From an uncultured Bacteroidota bacterium (GTDB lineage Bacteria > Bacteroidota > Bacteroidia > Bacteroidales > F082), in the NCBI GenBank assembly GCA_903957365.1, contig CAJBPB010000378.1, forward strand, positions 1-50,852: a DNA stretch of 50,852 nucleotides, written 5' to 3'. A model generated the notes under the pieces. It saw only the letters and a list, made by a program, of their open reading frames with translations, did no database searches and was not told the DNA's origin. Of the stretch, positions 35,182 through 45,365 are shown one piece after another (position 1 is the stretch's first letter; each line of letters opens with the position of its first letter). The translations under genes and the position numbers were made by a program.

Positions 35182-35552
35182 TTTACTAAATATTTTGTAA
35201 GTGAATGATAAATAATAACCTGAGTCAAAGGTAAAGAATATGTGAGTTTAAATAAATCAAAAAAATCTCGTAATTATAGAATTACGGTACACTGGTATTT
35301 TGACAAAATTGAAGTCAAAACCGATTTGCAATGGCAAGTGACTTGGGGGAAAACAATTTGATTTTCAATCCGGCCAAAAGATCTTTGTAATGTTCATTGT
35401 TGAGTGGAGTTATCTCTGGAATTCGTTTAATCTATTTTTTCTTCCGAATCCTTGTTTTTCTTATATTTGAGCACGGCACGACAATTTTTTTGCAAAATTC
35501 AGTTTACAAAGCCGAAACAAAATCTGTATTAAATCAATCATCAATCAGAACC
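35182..35552. other. Intergenic region, 371 bases, with two small hairpins
   Basis: CGTAATT (35269-35275) pairs perfectly with AATTACG (35280-35286) over a 4-base loop, and TTTTGAC (35298-35304) pairs with GTCAAAA (35314-35320). Neither is followed by a T-run, so neither looks like a terminator. No gene and no clean -7 box was seen. Confidence 0.35.
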
Positions 35553-36830
35553 ATGAAATGCACCAATCTAATCAGCAGAGTCGTTTTTTTAATTCTTGTA
35601 ATATTTGTAAACCAGAGAGTTATCAGTCAGGAGAATTATTTACCCGGATACATTCTTTCGCTCAAAGATGATACGGTAAAAGGATATGTTGATTATCGCA
35701 ACTGGAAAGTGAATCCAAAGGAAATATATTTCAAAACTACATTTGATGCGCAAATTATTGGTTATTCCCCTACGACCATTCGTGGATTTGGTGTAAAGGA
35801 TGAAGTGTATAAAAGTGCCATTGTTGATGTAGAGATGAGTCAGTTTGTTACATATAGTCTGGATAACAATCCGGATTTGAATATCGTGACGGACACCACT
35901 TTCCTGCAAACTATGATACAAGGTGATAAAGGGTTGTATTATTATTTTACCCCGAAAGGGAAGGAACAGTTTTATTATAAGGATGGTTCAACTTATGAAT
36001 TACTGGTTTACAAACGGTATTTTTTGTTTCAAAAGGGAAATGAAGGAGTGAAAGTGGTGGCCGAGAATAATAAATTTATCGGTCAGCTGATAATTTTGTT
36101 TCAAGATTGTGATGTAATTAAATCCAAACTTAAGGGTGTAAAATATGATAAAAAGAGCCTTGAAAAATTATTTTCATCTTATTATACCTGCACCAATCAA
36201 TCAATAAATTTTAAAAAGTCAACTGAAAAAACTTCACTCGAAATGGGTGTAATTGCCGGATTATCATTTACTAACTTACAATTCAACGGCGAGTCACCAG
36301 CGTATCTTACATATCCCTCTTACGATCGGTCAGTAAATTTCACTACTGGTCTGTTCTTCGATGTAATTCTTCCCCGAAACCAACAAAAGTTATCAGTTTG
36401 CAACGAACTTATTTACTCTTCTTATAGTGTATCAGGTAAATATGAGGAGTATTATAATGAAAACAAGTATTTTGAATATTATACCATTTTAGGTTTCTCT
36501 TATCTTAAAATGAAGAATATGTTCAGGTATAAATATCCTGTCGGGAAGTTTCATATCTATGTAAATGCTGGTCCATCATATGGTTTCGCTTTTGCAATGA
36601 CAAATTATTTAAGAAAAGAATCTACATTTTATGATACGTTTCTTGTAACTGAAGACAAGGCTTTACAAGACATAAGGATTTTTGAACTTGGTTATGATAT
36701 TGGAGCTGGTTTAAAATTCAAAAAATATTCCTGCGAAATACGATATGTAAAAGGAAATGGAATTGAAGACTACAATAATCTGAGATCTGCTACTTATAGT
36801 TATTTTCTGTATTTTGGTTATCGCTTTTAG
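35553..36830 (+). CDS. Outer-membrane barrel-like protein of unknown function
   Basis: A 425-residue protein. Signal peptide MKCTNLISRVVFLILVIFVN-QRVISQ; the ATG at 35553 is chosen because the long upstream reading frame has no signal before it. The first half (about 30-200) is soluble, with the DDTVKGYVDYRNW segment typical of Bacteroidetes proteins of this shape. The second half (about 225-425) alternates aromatic residues and Gly-rich turns (GLSFTNLQF … YSYFLYFGYRF), as in PorT-like barrels. No function can be named. Confidence 0.65.
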   Translation: MKCTNLISRVVFLILVIFVNQRVISQENYLPGYILSLKDDTVKGYVDYRNWKVNPKEIYFKTTFDAQIIGYSPTTIRGFGVKDEVYKSAIVDVEMSQFVTYSLDNNPDLNIVTDTTFLQTMIQGDKGLYYYFTPKGKEQFYYKDGSTYELLVYKRYFLFQKGNEGVKVVAENNKFIGQLIILFQDCDVIKSKLKGVKYDKKSLEKLFSSYYTCTNQSINFKKSTEKTSLEMGVIAGLSFTNLQFNGESPAYLTYPSYDRSVNFTTGLFFDVILPRNQQKLSVCNELIYSSYSVSGKYEEYYNENKYFEYYTILGFSYLKMKNMFRYKYPVGKFHIYVNAGPSYGFAFAMTNYLRKESTFYDTFLVTEDKALQDIRIFELGYDIGAGLKFKKYSCEIRYVKGNGIEDYNNLRSATYSYFLYFGYRF

Positions 36831-37327
36831 AAACTGTCCAGATTTTATTTTTGAGTGGTTTTTTGAAGAATTTAGTTCTCAGACGAGGCAAAAATGTCCT
36901 TAACAGCAGCACTATTGATGGAGATTTTAACGAAGAATCAGGGCTTAATTCATAAAAAAGCCAAAGAATAAATATTAGATAATTTTTTCTACCCTTGAAA
37001 ATCGATCCATTCGACCTATCTGCATATAACCTGTGCTGTTGCTTATGTGCCCTATGTGCAGATTTATCTTAGGTAGATCACTTCGCTCAGTAGTTATTTG
37101 TTTTTGTAGTTCGTGTCAACAAAAGATACACCCCGTTACCACGCGAATTGCTTCGCGTGATTAAGTTAAATTTCTCTCCTGTTAGCGTGCGAATCCTTAT
37201 CAAGTGGTTAATGAAATCCGCGCCATCCTGTGGGTCAGTCACACCACTTCGTCAAAAACATTAATTTAGCATATTGTATCATTTTTTGAAGTGAGTCGGG
37301 TGGCAAATAGTATCTAAAATTTATCTA
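36831..37327. repeat. Intergenic region with repeat remnants
   Basis: 497 bases with no gene. 36840-36960 (AGTTCTCAGACGAGGC, ATTTTAACGAAGAATCAGGG) loosely resembles the interior of element C and the style of mini-insertion remnants. 37030-37080 holds CTGTGCTGTTGCTTATGTGCCCTATGTGCAG-type wording seen dispersed in environmental genomes. ACGCGAA (37141-37147) pairs with TTCGCGT (37152-37158). Nothing shows a clear terminal inverted repeat. Confidence 0.35.
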
Positions 37328-40300
37328 ATGAAACGAATCGTTTATTCACTTATAGCGCTTGTCTTTGTGCTGCCAATATCGGCATTCAGCCAGGGTTTTA
37401 TCACCTCTGATGATTTTCTGGTGAATGGTTTCGGGAATAAAATTTCGGGTGATGACTTTTTATACCATTCGTCCATCTCAGGGATAGAAAATGCGCTGAT
37501 CATCCGGGCGACCGATGGAAAATACGCGATGGAATGGCAAACCGAAAAAGTTCCGGAAAATGTAACTGAAAAATATGTCACATTCATGTGGCTGGCAGGA
37601 ATTGGATCTAGTCCCGGATTAGCTGGCATGACGCTGACTGTGAATGACAATCAGAAAATATCCTTTTTTACAGATGGCAGAAAAGAATGGAAAATTCAAT
37701 CTTCAGACGGAATCGAACTCTTTTTTCATTCGGATATGGAGGACCAGCATGGCGATAATTTCGGATTCATGTTTCTCCGGATTCCTTCTGACAAAATTGA
37801 AAAAGGCAAACCTGTCAGGCTTCAGATGACCGGAGGGTCTGATAAGAAAACTTCATGGTATATGACATTCCAGATGCCTGTAATCTCCGGATTGACAGTG
37901 CGCCCGTTTCCCGCGATCTTTAACGAAAACGGACAGAATATGCAGCTGGCTTCAGGAAACATATTGTATTTTGGTCTTCCGCAAAAAGCCAGTGTGTATC
38001 TCAATGGTAAGCTCGTCAAACAGCTGGAATTGAAATTTGGAGCCAATTACCTGCGTCTCGGACTGCCTGAAGTACAACAAAAGACGATTGTAAATTGCAG
38101 GCTTGAAGCCGGGAGTTTTTCTCAGGAAGTGCAGCTGGAACAGTTTCCTGTGCGCAAATGGCAGGTTAATTTTGTTCAGCACTCGCACACGGATATAGGC
38201 TATACACGCTCACAAACTGAAATACTGGCCGAGCATCTGCGTTACATCGATTATGCACTCGATTATTGTGATGCAACCGACAATTATCCCGATGAGGCTA
38301 AGTTCCGCTGGACATGCGAAGCCTCCTGGGCAGTGGATGAATTTCTGAAATGCCGTCCTGCCGGACAGATTGAACGTTTTAAGAAACGGGTAAATGAAGG
38401 ACGCATCGAAATCGCCGCCATGTATTTCAATTTCGATGAATTGCCTGAAGAGCAGGTCCTGGCAGCATCACTGCAACCACTGAAACGATTCAGTGAGAAT
38501 GGATTGAAGCCCTTGATGGCCATGCAAAATGATGTGAACGGCATCGCCTGGTGTATGAACGATTTTTACCATGATCTGGGTGTGAAATACCTGAATATGG
38601 GAACACACGGTCACCGGGCGTTGATTTGTTTTGAAAAACCTACGCTTTTCTGGTGGGAATCACCTTCGGGTAACCGGATGCTGGCTTATCGTGCCGAACA
38701 TTATATGACCGGTAACACCGTTTTTGAAATCGATAAAGGCGATATCGCAAATTTCGAAACCAAACTACTGAATTATCTGATTACGTTGGGAGACAAAGGT
38801 TATGAATATGATGTGATTTCAATACAACACTCAGGTTATCTGACCGATAATTCGCCTCCATCGACTAAGGCTTCGGATGTCATTCGTGCGTGGAATACCA
38901 TGTATGAATGGCCCAAATTGAAAACTTCGACTGCCTCTGCCTTTTTTGAAGAAATGGAGTCGGAATATGCATCCTCTTTCCCCATATATCGCGGTGCCTG
39001 GCCCGACTGGTGGACGGATGGTTTTGGCGCTTCGGCGAGAGAAGTGGCAGCTGTCCGCAAAGCACAATCCGATATTACAGCCAATTCGGCAGGCCTGGCG
39101 ATGGCCGAATTGCAAGGCTCATCATTACCCGAAAACATTGAAGAACGGATTGATCTGGTAAACAATGCCTTGTTATTTTATACAGAGCATACCACAGGTT
39201 ATTCGGAAAGTGTGCGCGAGCCATATCACGAACAAACCATGGAACAACGCGCCATCAAGGAATCGTATGCATGGGAATCGTACCGGCGGGCTAAAATGGT
39301 AGGTGAAGAAACCATGGGACTGCTCCAGAGTCACATAACGAACGAAGCCAGACCAACGCTTGTTGTTTTCAATACACTCAATTGGAACCGCGAAGGATTG
39401 GTAACGGTTTTTATAGATCATCAGCTGGTGCCCAGAAATACGCATCCAAAAATAACCGATCAGGCCGGAATTGAGTATAGTTCACAGGCATTGAGCCATC
39501 GTTCAGATGGAACCTACTGGTCTGTCTGGGTGAGAGATATCCCGGCTTTTGGGTACAAAAAACTTCAGATCGAACCTATGGAGGGTATGCTTGAACAAAA
39601 CAGTAAAACGCTGAATACTAAAATGGAAAATAAATGGTATTCCATTCTCGTTGATCCGCAAAAGGCTGTGGTAACCTCTTGGTTCGACAAAGACTTGAAC
39701 AAAGAGCTGGTCGATCATGAAGCAAAATATGCAATGGGTGAATTTATTTACGAAAGACTGGGCAATCGTTATCAGATGGAGCAAAAACGTCTGGACGATT
39801 TCAAACGGTTTCCTTTTGATTCTGCCCGTTTCGAAAGCTATTCAGAAGGTCCGGTCTGGAATTCGATTCATCTCAAAGGAAATACAGCCGCATCCTATGA
39901 AGGATATGATGTTGAAATGGAATTCCGTTTGTTTAATACCTGTAAACGTGTTGATCTGATCTATTCGATCGTAAAAAAACCGATTGTCGATCCGGAAGGA
40001 ATTTATATTGCTTTCCCTTTTCAACTTGAAAACGGTAAACTCTATTTTGATGTGCAAGGTGGGATTGTGGAGGCAGGAAAGGATCAGATTCCGGGCTCAT
40101 CCAATGACTGGAATACAGTACAGCATTTTTCGGTGTTGCGCAACAACGAATCGCAGATCATTATGGGAAGTCAGGAGATTCCGCTGATGCAGTTCGGAGG
40201 TATCAATACAGGACGGTTCAAAGCCGGAGCATTGCCCGAAACGACGCATATGTTTTCATGGCCGATGAATAACTATTGGGTAACAAACTTTAATCCTGAC

Positions 40301-40693
40301 CAGAAAGGCGGGCACGAATGGTCCTATTACCTGACTTCGGGAAGCGATGTATCGAATGAAGAAGCGAGCCGGTTTGGCTGGGGGGCCCGTGTTCCATTTC
40401 TGACCCGCATTTTACCCGGAGGAGGGAAGGGAGAGCCTGTCTGGGAAAAATCATTGATCACAGGTTGGCCAGAAAATGTAATGCTGATTCATGCAAAAGT
40501 GATGGAAGACGAGAAGGCAATTATTGTTCAGATCCGGGAGACAAATGGAAAACCTGCAGATGTGAATTCGTTGAAACAAATTTCCGGATCACCATTTATT
40601 ATCAGTCAGGTTAATGCAATTGGTGAAGAGGTTGTAAATGGAACCACGATGATGAAGCCATTGGGAAGTGGTTTTTTTCGATTGCGGTGGTAA
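37328..40693 (+). CDS. Glycoside hydrolase family 38-like (alpha-mannosidase-like)
   Basis: A 1121-residue exported enzyme (signal MKRIVYSLIALVFVLPISAFS). An extra N-terminal beta domain (about 20-270) precedes the GH38 catalytic domain: metal-binding HSHTDIGYT (H285, H287, D289), ESS segment KFRWTCEASWAVDEF, and the nucleophile-type Asp402 in MQNDVNGIAW. Further core motifs: WESPSGNRMLAYRAEHY and YRGAWPDWWTDGFGAS. The C-terminal half matches GH38 mid and C-terminal beta domains. It likely removes alpha-mannose or related residues from glycans in the periplasm. The GH2 mannosidase at 46169 and ROK kinase at 49708 support a mannoside theme. Specificity is inferred. Confidence 0.87.
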   Translation: MKRIVYSLIALVFVLPISAFSQGFITSDDFLVNGFGNKISGDDFLYHSSISGIENALIIRATDGKYAMEWQTEKVPENVTEKYVTFMWLAGIGSSPGLAGMTLTVNDNQKISFFTDGRKEWKIQSSDGIELFFHSDMEDQHGDNFGFMFLRIPSDKIEKGKPVRLQMTGGSDKKTSWYMTFQMPVISGLTVRPFPAIFNENGQNMQLASGNILYFGLPQKASVYLNGKLVKQLELKFGANYLRLGLPEVQQKTIVNCRLEAGSFSQEVQLEQFPVRKWQVNFVQHSHTDIGYTRSQTEILAEHLRYIDYALDYCDATDNYPDEAKFRWTCEASWAVDEFLKCRPAGQIERFKKRVNEGRIEIAAMYFNFDELPEEQVLAASLQPLKRFSENGLKPLMAMQNDVNGIAWCMNDFYHDLGVKYLNMGTHGHRALICFEKPTLFWWESPSGNRMLAYRAEHYMTGNTVFEIDKGDIANFETKLLNYLITLGDKGYEYDVISIQHSGYLTDNSPPSTKASDVIRAWNTMYEWPKLKTSTASAFFEEMESEYASSFPIYRGAWPDWWTDGFGASAREVAAVRKAQSDITANSAGLAMAELQGSSLPENIEERIDLVNNALLFYTEHTTGYSESVREPYHEQTMEQRAIKESYAWESYRRAKMVGEETMGLLQSHITNEARPTLVVFNTLNWNREGLVTVFIDHQLVPRNTHPKITDQAGIEYSSQALSHRSDGTYWSVWVRDIPAFGYKKLQIEPMEGMLEQNSKTLNTKMENKWYSILVDPQKAVVTSWFDKDLNKELVDHEAKYAMGEFIYERLGNRYQMEQKRLDDFKRFPFDSARFESYSEGPVWNSIHLKGNTAASYEGYDVEMEFRLFNTCKRVDLIYSIVKKPIVDPEGIYIAFPFQLENGKLYFDVQGGIVEAGKDQIPGSSNDWNTVQHFSVLRNNESQIIMGSQEIPLMQFGGINTGRFKAGALPETTHMFSWPMNNYWVTNFNPDQKGGHEWSYYLTSGSDVSNEEASRFGWGARVPFLTRILPGGGKGEPVWEKSLITGWPENVMLIHAKVMEDEKAIIVQIRETNGKPADVNSLKQISGSPFIISQVNAIGEEVVNGTTMMKPLGSGFFRLRW

Positions 40694-40785
40694 AATTTCT
40701 GAAACCGATTGATCCGTGTTTGTCGTTTTTGCAATCAATCCTTTCATGAATACAATTTTGGTCTTTTAAAAGCTTGTTATTCAAC

Positions 40786-41502
40786 CTATTCTATTATACC
40801 CCTGATCACCACCGAAGCGCAGATACATCCAAAAATAGCCGGCATATATGAAATCGTACCGACAGACGATTTTTTATTGAATTCGCCCGATTCCAATTGC
40901 ACTGCCGCACGTGAAACTACTTCGGGCGAATAAACTGTTGTAATCCCGGTCCAGACATCCATTGTATGCAGTTTTTTCCTGATATAATAAGCAAGCCGGC
41001 AGTTTTTGGTTTCGGAAATATCGACCACCTGAATCTGAGACGGATCGAATTTTCCTCCGGCGCCCATCGAACTCACAACCCTTTGCCCGAACTTATTGCC
41101 GTAAGACAACAGCTTTACCTTTGGTGACAGGGTATCGATGGCATCAACAACAAAATCGTAGGGTTGATGCATCAATTCAATAAGACTATCGTCTTTCAAA
41201 TATTGATTGATTATATTGAGTTCAATTTCCGGATTAATATCCCTGAGTCTATTTGCGATCACTTCAGTTTTTGGTTTTCCTTCAGTACTTACTAAAGCTG
41301 CTAATTGCCTGTTGCGGTTGCTTTGGTGCACGGTATCACCATCAACAATGGTCAGTTTTCCAATGCCGGCGCGGCAAAGCTGTTCAGCGGCATAAGATCC
41401 GACACCTCCCAGGCCGGCAACAAGTATATGGCTGTTTGCCAGTTTCCGGATATTTTCTTTACCAATAAGTAATTCGGTGCGTATCTGCCAGTTGTCGTCC
41501 AT
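40786..41502 (-). CDS. tcdA: tRNA threonylcarbamoyladenosine dehydratase
   Basis: ThiF/E1-like enzyme (TcdA/YgdL) that uses ATP to cyclise t6A37 in tRNA. The 238 residues show the nucleotide site VAGLGGVGSYAAEQLCRAG (about 29-47), TIVDGDTVHQSNRNRQ with the Asp and Arg-finger region, YDFVVDAIDTLSPKVKLL, and VSSMGAGGKFDPSQI. The C-terminal SVGTISYMPAIFGCICASV fits TcdA. Its position between two glycan/peptide genes has no obvious meaning. Confidence 0.92.
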   Translation of the reverse strand: MDDNWQIRTELLIGKENIRKLANSHILVAGLGGVGSYAAEQLCRAGIGKLTIVDGDTVHQSNRNRQLAALVSTEGKPKTEVIANRLRDINPEIELNIINQYLKDDSLIELMHQPYDFVVDAIDTLSPKVKLLSYGNKFGQRVVSSMGAGGKFDPSQIQVVDISETKNCRLAYYIRKKLHTMDVWTGITTVYSPEVVSRAAVQLESGEFNKKSSVGTISYMPAIFGCICASVVIRGIIE

Positions 41503-41655
41503 TAGTTTGTTTTAGCGAAACATTGTGCAAAATTAGCAAAGTGTTGCTTCTGTAAACCTGAGATGGGCATTACTAATTTTCCGGATTGGTTGTAATATGG
41601 TAATTCCAGTATTGAAGCAGTTGGCAATGTCATAATCCCTGAAAATGAAATTTCT

Positions 41656-41663
41656 TAGCTTTG
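41656..41663 (+). promoter_or_regulatory. Candidate -7 box for leucyl aminopeptidase
   Basis: TAGCTTTG matches TAnnTTTG fully, 62 bases before the ATG at 41726. No well-spaced -33 TTG is seen. Confidence 0.4.
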
Positions 41664-41725
41664 CAGCACATATTTCACAAATACTGTACAGCTGACAATC
41701 TTAAAAAATCACATAACAGAATACA

Positions 41726-43177
41726 ATGAACCCGAAAACTACTTCTCTGAAATTATCAAAAAACCTATCAGATACCGGAAATATCATCCATATCATTTCT
41801 GAAAACAGTTCCAGAGCCCATTTGAATCTTTCACAAGCTGAGGAGCAATTCGTACTATATCAAAAAAACGAATTGAAGCATGAATTGATCATACTCAACC
41901 GCTATTCGCAATGGATTTATCTGGTTGCACCTAAGAGTGCAAAGTCAGAACCATCCTTCCTTGAGGGTTTGCGAAACCTGGGTGCGAAAGTATCGAACCA
42001 TGCCAACAACAACCATATTGGATCTGTTCAAATTGATGCTTTTGAAACAGCTGCATCCCATATTACAGCGCTTGCTGAAGGAATGCTGCTGAACAATTAC
42101 CAGTTTATTCAATACAAAAGCGATGCGGAAGAGAAATTCAATCGGCTGAAAGAGATTGTGATTGTCTCAGATAGAATGAATGCGCACGAAATTAATACGC
42201 TTACAGTTACAACACAAGCTACATTGTGGGCACGTGATCTGGTAAATGAACCTGTAAATAAACTGAATGCCATTGGTTTAGCTGATAAGATAAGTAGTGC
42301 GGTCCGGGCCGTCGGAGGAAAGGCTGAGGTATTGAATCTTCAGAAAATAGAAGCGCTTAAAATGGGTGGATTGCTTGCCGTAAACAGGGGCAGTGTTGAT
42401 CCGCCAACTTTCACTATTTTAGAATGGAATCCGGAAGATGCTGTGAATGCAAAACCCATTGTTCTGGTTGGAAAGGGTGTGGTTTATGATTCAGGTGGTT
42501 ATAGTCTGAAACCTGGTTCATCCATGGAAACCATGAAATGCGATATGGCGGGTGCTGCGGCTGTTTCAGCTTTGGTTTTTGCAGTGGCAAGTCTGAAATT
42601 GCCTGTGCATCTGATCGCGTTGATTCCGGCAACAGACAATCGTGTGGTTGGAAACGCCTATGTCCCTGGAGATATTATCACGATGATGGATGGTACAACT
42701 GTGGAAGTGCTGAATACGGATGCTGAGGGAAGACTGATTTTGGCTGACGCGCTGACGTATGCCAAAAAGTTTGATCCGATGCTCGTGCTTAATTTTGCAA
42801 CTTTGACTGGTTCAGCGGCCCGTGCCATAGGTCCTCAGGGAATTGTTGCCATGCAATCTGATGCCCGTGAATTTTTTGATAGTCTTGAAGCCAGCGGACA
42901 CGCTGTGCATGAACGTCTGGTCGAGTTTCCGATGTGGGATGAATACAAGGATCAGATCAAATCAAAAATTGCCGACTTAAAGAATATCGGTGGACCTGAG
43001 GGTGGTGCGATTACAGCAGGTAAGTTTCTGGAGCATTTTACGAGCTATCCGTTTATTCATTTCGACATTGCTTCACCTGCATTTCTTGAAAAGGCAGATA
43101 GCTACCGGGGGTTGGGTGGAACGGGAATTGGTGTCAGACTGTTATTCGACTTCCTGAAGAAAATGGTATCAGCATAA
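41726..43177 (+). CDS. pepA: M17 leucyl aminopeptidase
   Basis: A 483-residue cytosolic aminopeptidase with two metal ions. The first 165 residues are the N-terminal macrodomain-like part. The catalytic domain has VLVGKGVVYDSGGYSLKPG (about 248-266), MKCDMAGAAAVSA, the signature NTDAEGRLILADAL (about 330-343), and LVLNFATLTGSAARAIG. All metal-binding residues of the M17 pattern are visible. It releases N-terminal residues from peptides. A repeat follows the stop. Confidence 0.93.
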   Translation: MNPKTTSLKLSKNLSDTGNIIHIISENSSRAHLNLSQAEEQFVLYQKNELKHELIILNRYSQWIYLVAPKSAKSEPSFLEGLRNLGAKVSNHANNNHIGSVQIDAFETAASHITALAEGMLLNNYQFIQYKSDAEEKFNRLKEIVIVSDRMNAHEINTLTVTTQATLWARDLVNEPVNKLNAIGLADKISSAVRAVGGKAEVLNLQKIEALKMGGLLAVNRGSVDPPTFTILEWNPEDAVNAKPIVLVGKGVVYDSGGYSLKPGSSMETMKCDMAGAAAVSALVFAVASLKLPVHLIALIPATDNRVVGNAYVPGDIITMMDGTTVEVLNTDAEGRLILADALTYAKKFDPMLVLNFATLTGSAARAIGPQGIVAMQSDAREFFDSLEASGHAVHERLVEFPMWDEYKDQIKSKIADLKNIGGPEGGAITAGKFLEHFTSYPFIHFDIASPAFLEKADSYRGLGGTGIGVRLLFDFLKKMVSA

Positions 43178-43186
43178 TTGAACAAG

Positions 43187-43275
43187 AATGACACAGATAA
43201 TGCGGATTTGAACGGATTTTAAATCCGCAGTTATCCATTCCATCCGCGTCATCTGCGTGCCATTTTAATCTGTCA
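43187..43275. repeat. Intergenic palindromic repeat
   Basis: GATAA-T-GCGGATTT (43196-43209) pairs with AAATCCGC-AG-TTATC (43221-43235), and related words follow (CATCCGCGTCATCTGCGTGCC, 43241-43261; ACACAGATAA at the start). This resembles the CACAGATT/AATCTGTG-type repeat widely dispersed in environmental and Bacteroidetes genomes. It lies between pepA and hutU. Confidence 0.6.
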
Positions 43276-43303
43276 ATTTCAGACTTCTGACCTCAAAAAA
43301 ACC

Positions 43304-43311
43304 TATTTTTG
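43304..43311 (+). promoter_or_regulatory. Candidate -7 box for hutU
   Basis: TATTTTTG, a full TAnnTTTG match, lies 21 bases before the ATG at 43332. No -33 TTG at the expected distance. Confidence 0.4.
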
Positions 43312-43331
43312 TCACTTAAAGTTTTCTTACT

Positions 43332-45341
43332 ATGAGTCTGTTAAATGATTTCAAAAAATCAGTATTACAAGGTATTCCGGATATTATACCTCCAAGAAAG
43401 GACTATGATACCGGCATAAGTCACGCGCCAAAGCGCAAAGATATTTTAACCAGAGAGGAGAAGCATCTTGCCCTGAAAAACGCACTGCGTTATTTCCCGT
43501 CTGAACAGCATGCTGAATTGGCAGGTGAATTTGCAAAAGAACTCATCGATTATGGACGCATCTATATGTATCGGTTTCGTCCTGATTATAAAATATCCGC
43601 AAGGAAATTAAGCGATTTTCCTTATCAGACGGTTCAGGCCGGTTCAATCATGCTGATGCTCAGCAACAACCTGGATGATGCGGTAGCACAGCATCCGCAC
43701 GAACTGATTACGTATGGTGGCAACGGAGCAGTTTTTCAAAACTGGGCGCAATACCTGCTCACAATGAAATATTTAGCTACCATGACGGATGAGCAGACAC
43801 TCGTTTTGTATTCAGGACATCCCATGGGGCTTTTCCCTTCCCACAAAGATGCCCCACGCGTGGTTGTCACCAATGGAATGGTGATTCCAAACTATTCAAA
43901 ACCAGATGATTGGGAACGGATGAATGCGATGGGGGTTTCACAATACGGACAAATGACGGCTGGTTCGTTCATGTATATTGGACCGCAAGGAATTGTGCAT
44001 GGCACTACCATCACGGTTTTGAATGCCGCACGAATGCAAAGACATCCAAACTACCAGAGCGGAATAAAAATATTTGTCACTTCCGGGTTGGGAGGCATGA
44101 GTGGCGCACAGCCAAAAGCAGGAAATATTGCCGGCGTGGTGAGTATTACAGCCGAAATTAATCCAAAAGCTGCCTATAAGCGCCAGAGTCAGGGTTGGGT
44201 GGATGAGGTTAATGAAGATGTGGACAGTGCCATCGATGCAGCGCTTGCATGGAAATCCAGAAATGTACCTCATTCAATCGCATTTCTTGGAAATATTGTC
44301 GATCTGTGGGAGCGGCTTGCCTCCAGGAAAATTGATGTTGATATGGGTTCAGACCAAACCTCTTTGCACAATCCCTGGGCAGGTGGTTATTATCCTGCAG
44401 GATTGAGTTTTGAAGAATCGAATAGTCTGATGTCTGCTGATCCGATAATGTTCAGACAAAAAGTGCATGATTCACTGAAAAGGCAAATTTCGGCAATCAA
44501 TACCCTTACTGCCGGTGGCATGTATTTCTTCGACTATGGGAACGCATTCCTTCTCGAAAGCAGCAGGGCTGGCGCTGATGTGATGGCTGGTCCGGGAAAA
44601 TTCCGTTATCCATCGTATGTGCAGGATATTATGGGGCCCATGTGTTTTGATTATGGTTTCGGACCATTCCGCTGGGTTTGTACCTCTTCCGATCCAGCTG
44701 ATCTGGAGACAACCGACCAGCTTGCCTGTGAGGTACTTGAAGAAATTGCCAAAACCGCACCGGTTGAAATCCGTGAACAACTCAACGATAATATTCATTG
44801 GATTAAGGAAGCACAGCAGAATAAACTGGTAGTTGGTTCGCAGGCCCGCATTCTGTATGCCGATGCTGAAGGCCGGATGAAGATTGCAGCGGCATTCAAT
44901 AATGCGGTAAATTCAGGACGGATTAGCTCTCCGGTTGTGCTTGGTCGCGATCATCATGATGTTTCTGGAACAGATTCACCTTTTCGGGAGACATCAAATA
45001 TTTACGATGGATCAAGTTTCACGGCTGATATGGCAATACAAAATGTGATAGGTGATTCTTTCAGAGGCGCAACCTGGGTTTCGATTCACAATGGCGGTGG
45101 TGTTGGCTGGGGCGAAGTGATCAATGGTGGTTTCGGCATGGTGCTCGACGGTTCTGCAGATGCTGACTGGCGTTTACGAAATATGCTTCATTGGGATGTG
45201 AACAATGGAATCGCACGTCGCAGCTGGGCCAGAAATAAGGAAGCCATCTTCGCCATCAAACGGGCAATGGAAGCCGAACCAAAATTGAAAGTTACCATTC
45301 CAGCGCTTACAGATGACACTTTAATCGAACGGTTTTTTTAA
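43332..45341 (+). CDS. hutU: Urocanate hydratase
   Basis: Second step of histidine breakdown: hydrates urocanate to imidazolone propionate using a tightly bound NAD+ (EC 4.2.1.49). The 669 residues fit the long Bacteroidetes form; shorter forms are about 550. Recognisable segments: RIYMYRFRPDYKISARKLSD, GGNGAVFQNWAQYLLTMKYL, LYSGHPMGLFPSHKDAPRVV, TSGLGGMSGAQPKAGNIAG (the NAD-binding glycine-rich part), DQTSLHNPWAGGYYPAG, and the late SIHNGGGVGWGEVINGGFGM. It is a stand-alone hut gene; hutH, hutI and the rest are not in view. cutC follows after 24 bases. Confidence 0.95.
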   Translation: MSLLNDFKKSVLQGIPDIIPPRKDYDTGISHAPKRKDILTREEKHLALKNALRYFPSEQHAELAGEFAKELIDYGRIYMYRFRPDYKISARKLSDFPYQTVQAGSIMLMLSNNLDDAVAQHPHELITYGGNGAVFQNWAQYLLTMKYLATMTDEQTLVLYSGHPMGLFPSHKDAPRVVVTNGMVIPNYSKPDDWERMNAMGVSQYGQMTAGSFMYIGPQGIVHGTTITVLNAARMQRHPNYQSGIKIFVTSGLGGMSGAQPKAGNIAGVVSITAEINPKAAYKRQSQGWVDEVNEDVDSAIDAALAWKSRNVPHSIAFLGNIVDLWERLASRKIDVDMGSDQTSLHNPWAGGYYPAGLSFEESNSLMSADPIMFRQKVHDSLKRQISAINTLTAGGMYFFDYGNAFLLESSRAGADVMAGPGKFRYPSYVQDIMGPMCFDYGFGPFRWVCTSSDPADLETTDQLACEVLEEIAKTAPVEIREQLNDNIHWIKEAQQNKLVVGSQARILYADAEGRMKIAAAFNNAVNSGRISSPVVLGRDHHDVSGTDSPFRETSNIYDGSSFTADMAIQNVIGDSFRGATWVSIHNGGGVGWGEVINGGFGMVLDGSADADWRLRNMLHWDVNNGIARRSWARNKEAIFAIKRAMEAEPKLKVTIPALTDDTLIERFF

Positions 45342-45365
45342 TCTGAACACAATGCTAAAGTATTG

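Noticed and set aside
35269-35320. Terminators in the 35 kb intergenic region
   Set aside because: Two small hairpins lack a downstream T-run in either direction and are not next to a stop codon.
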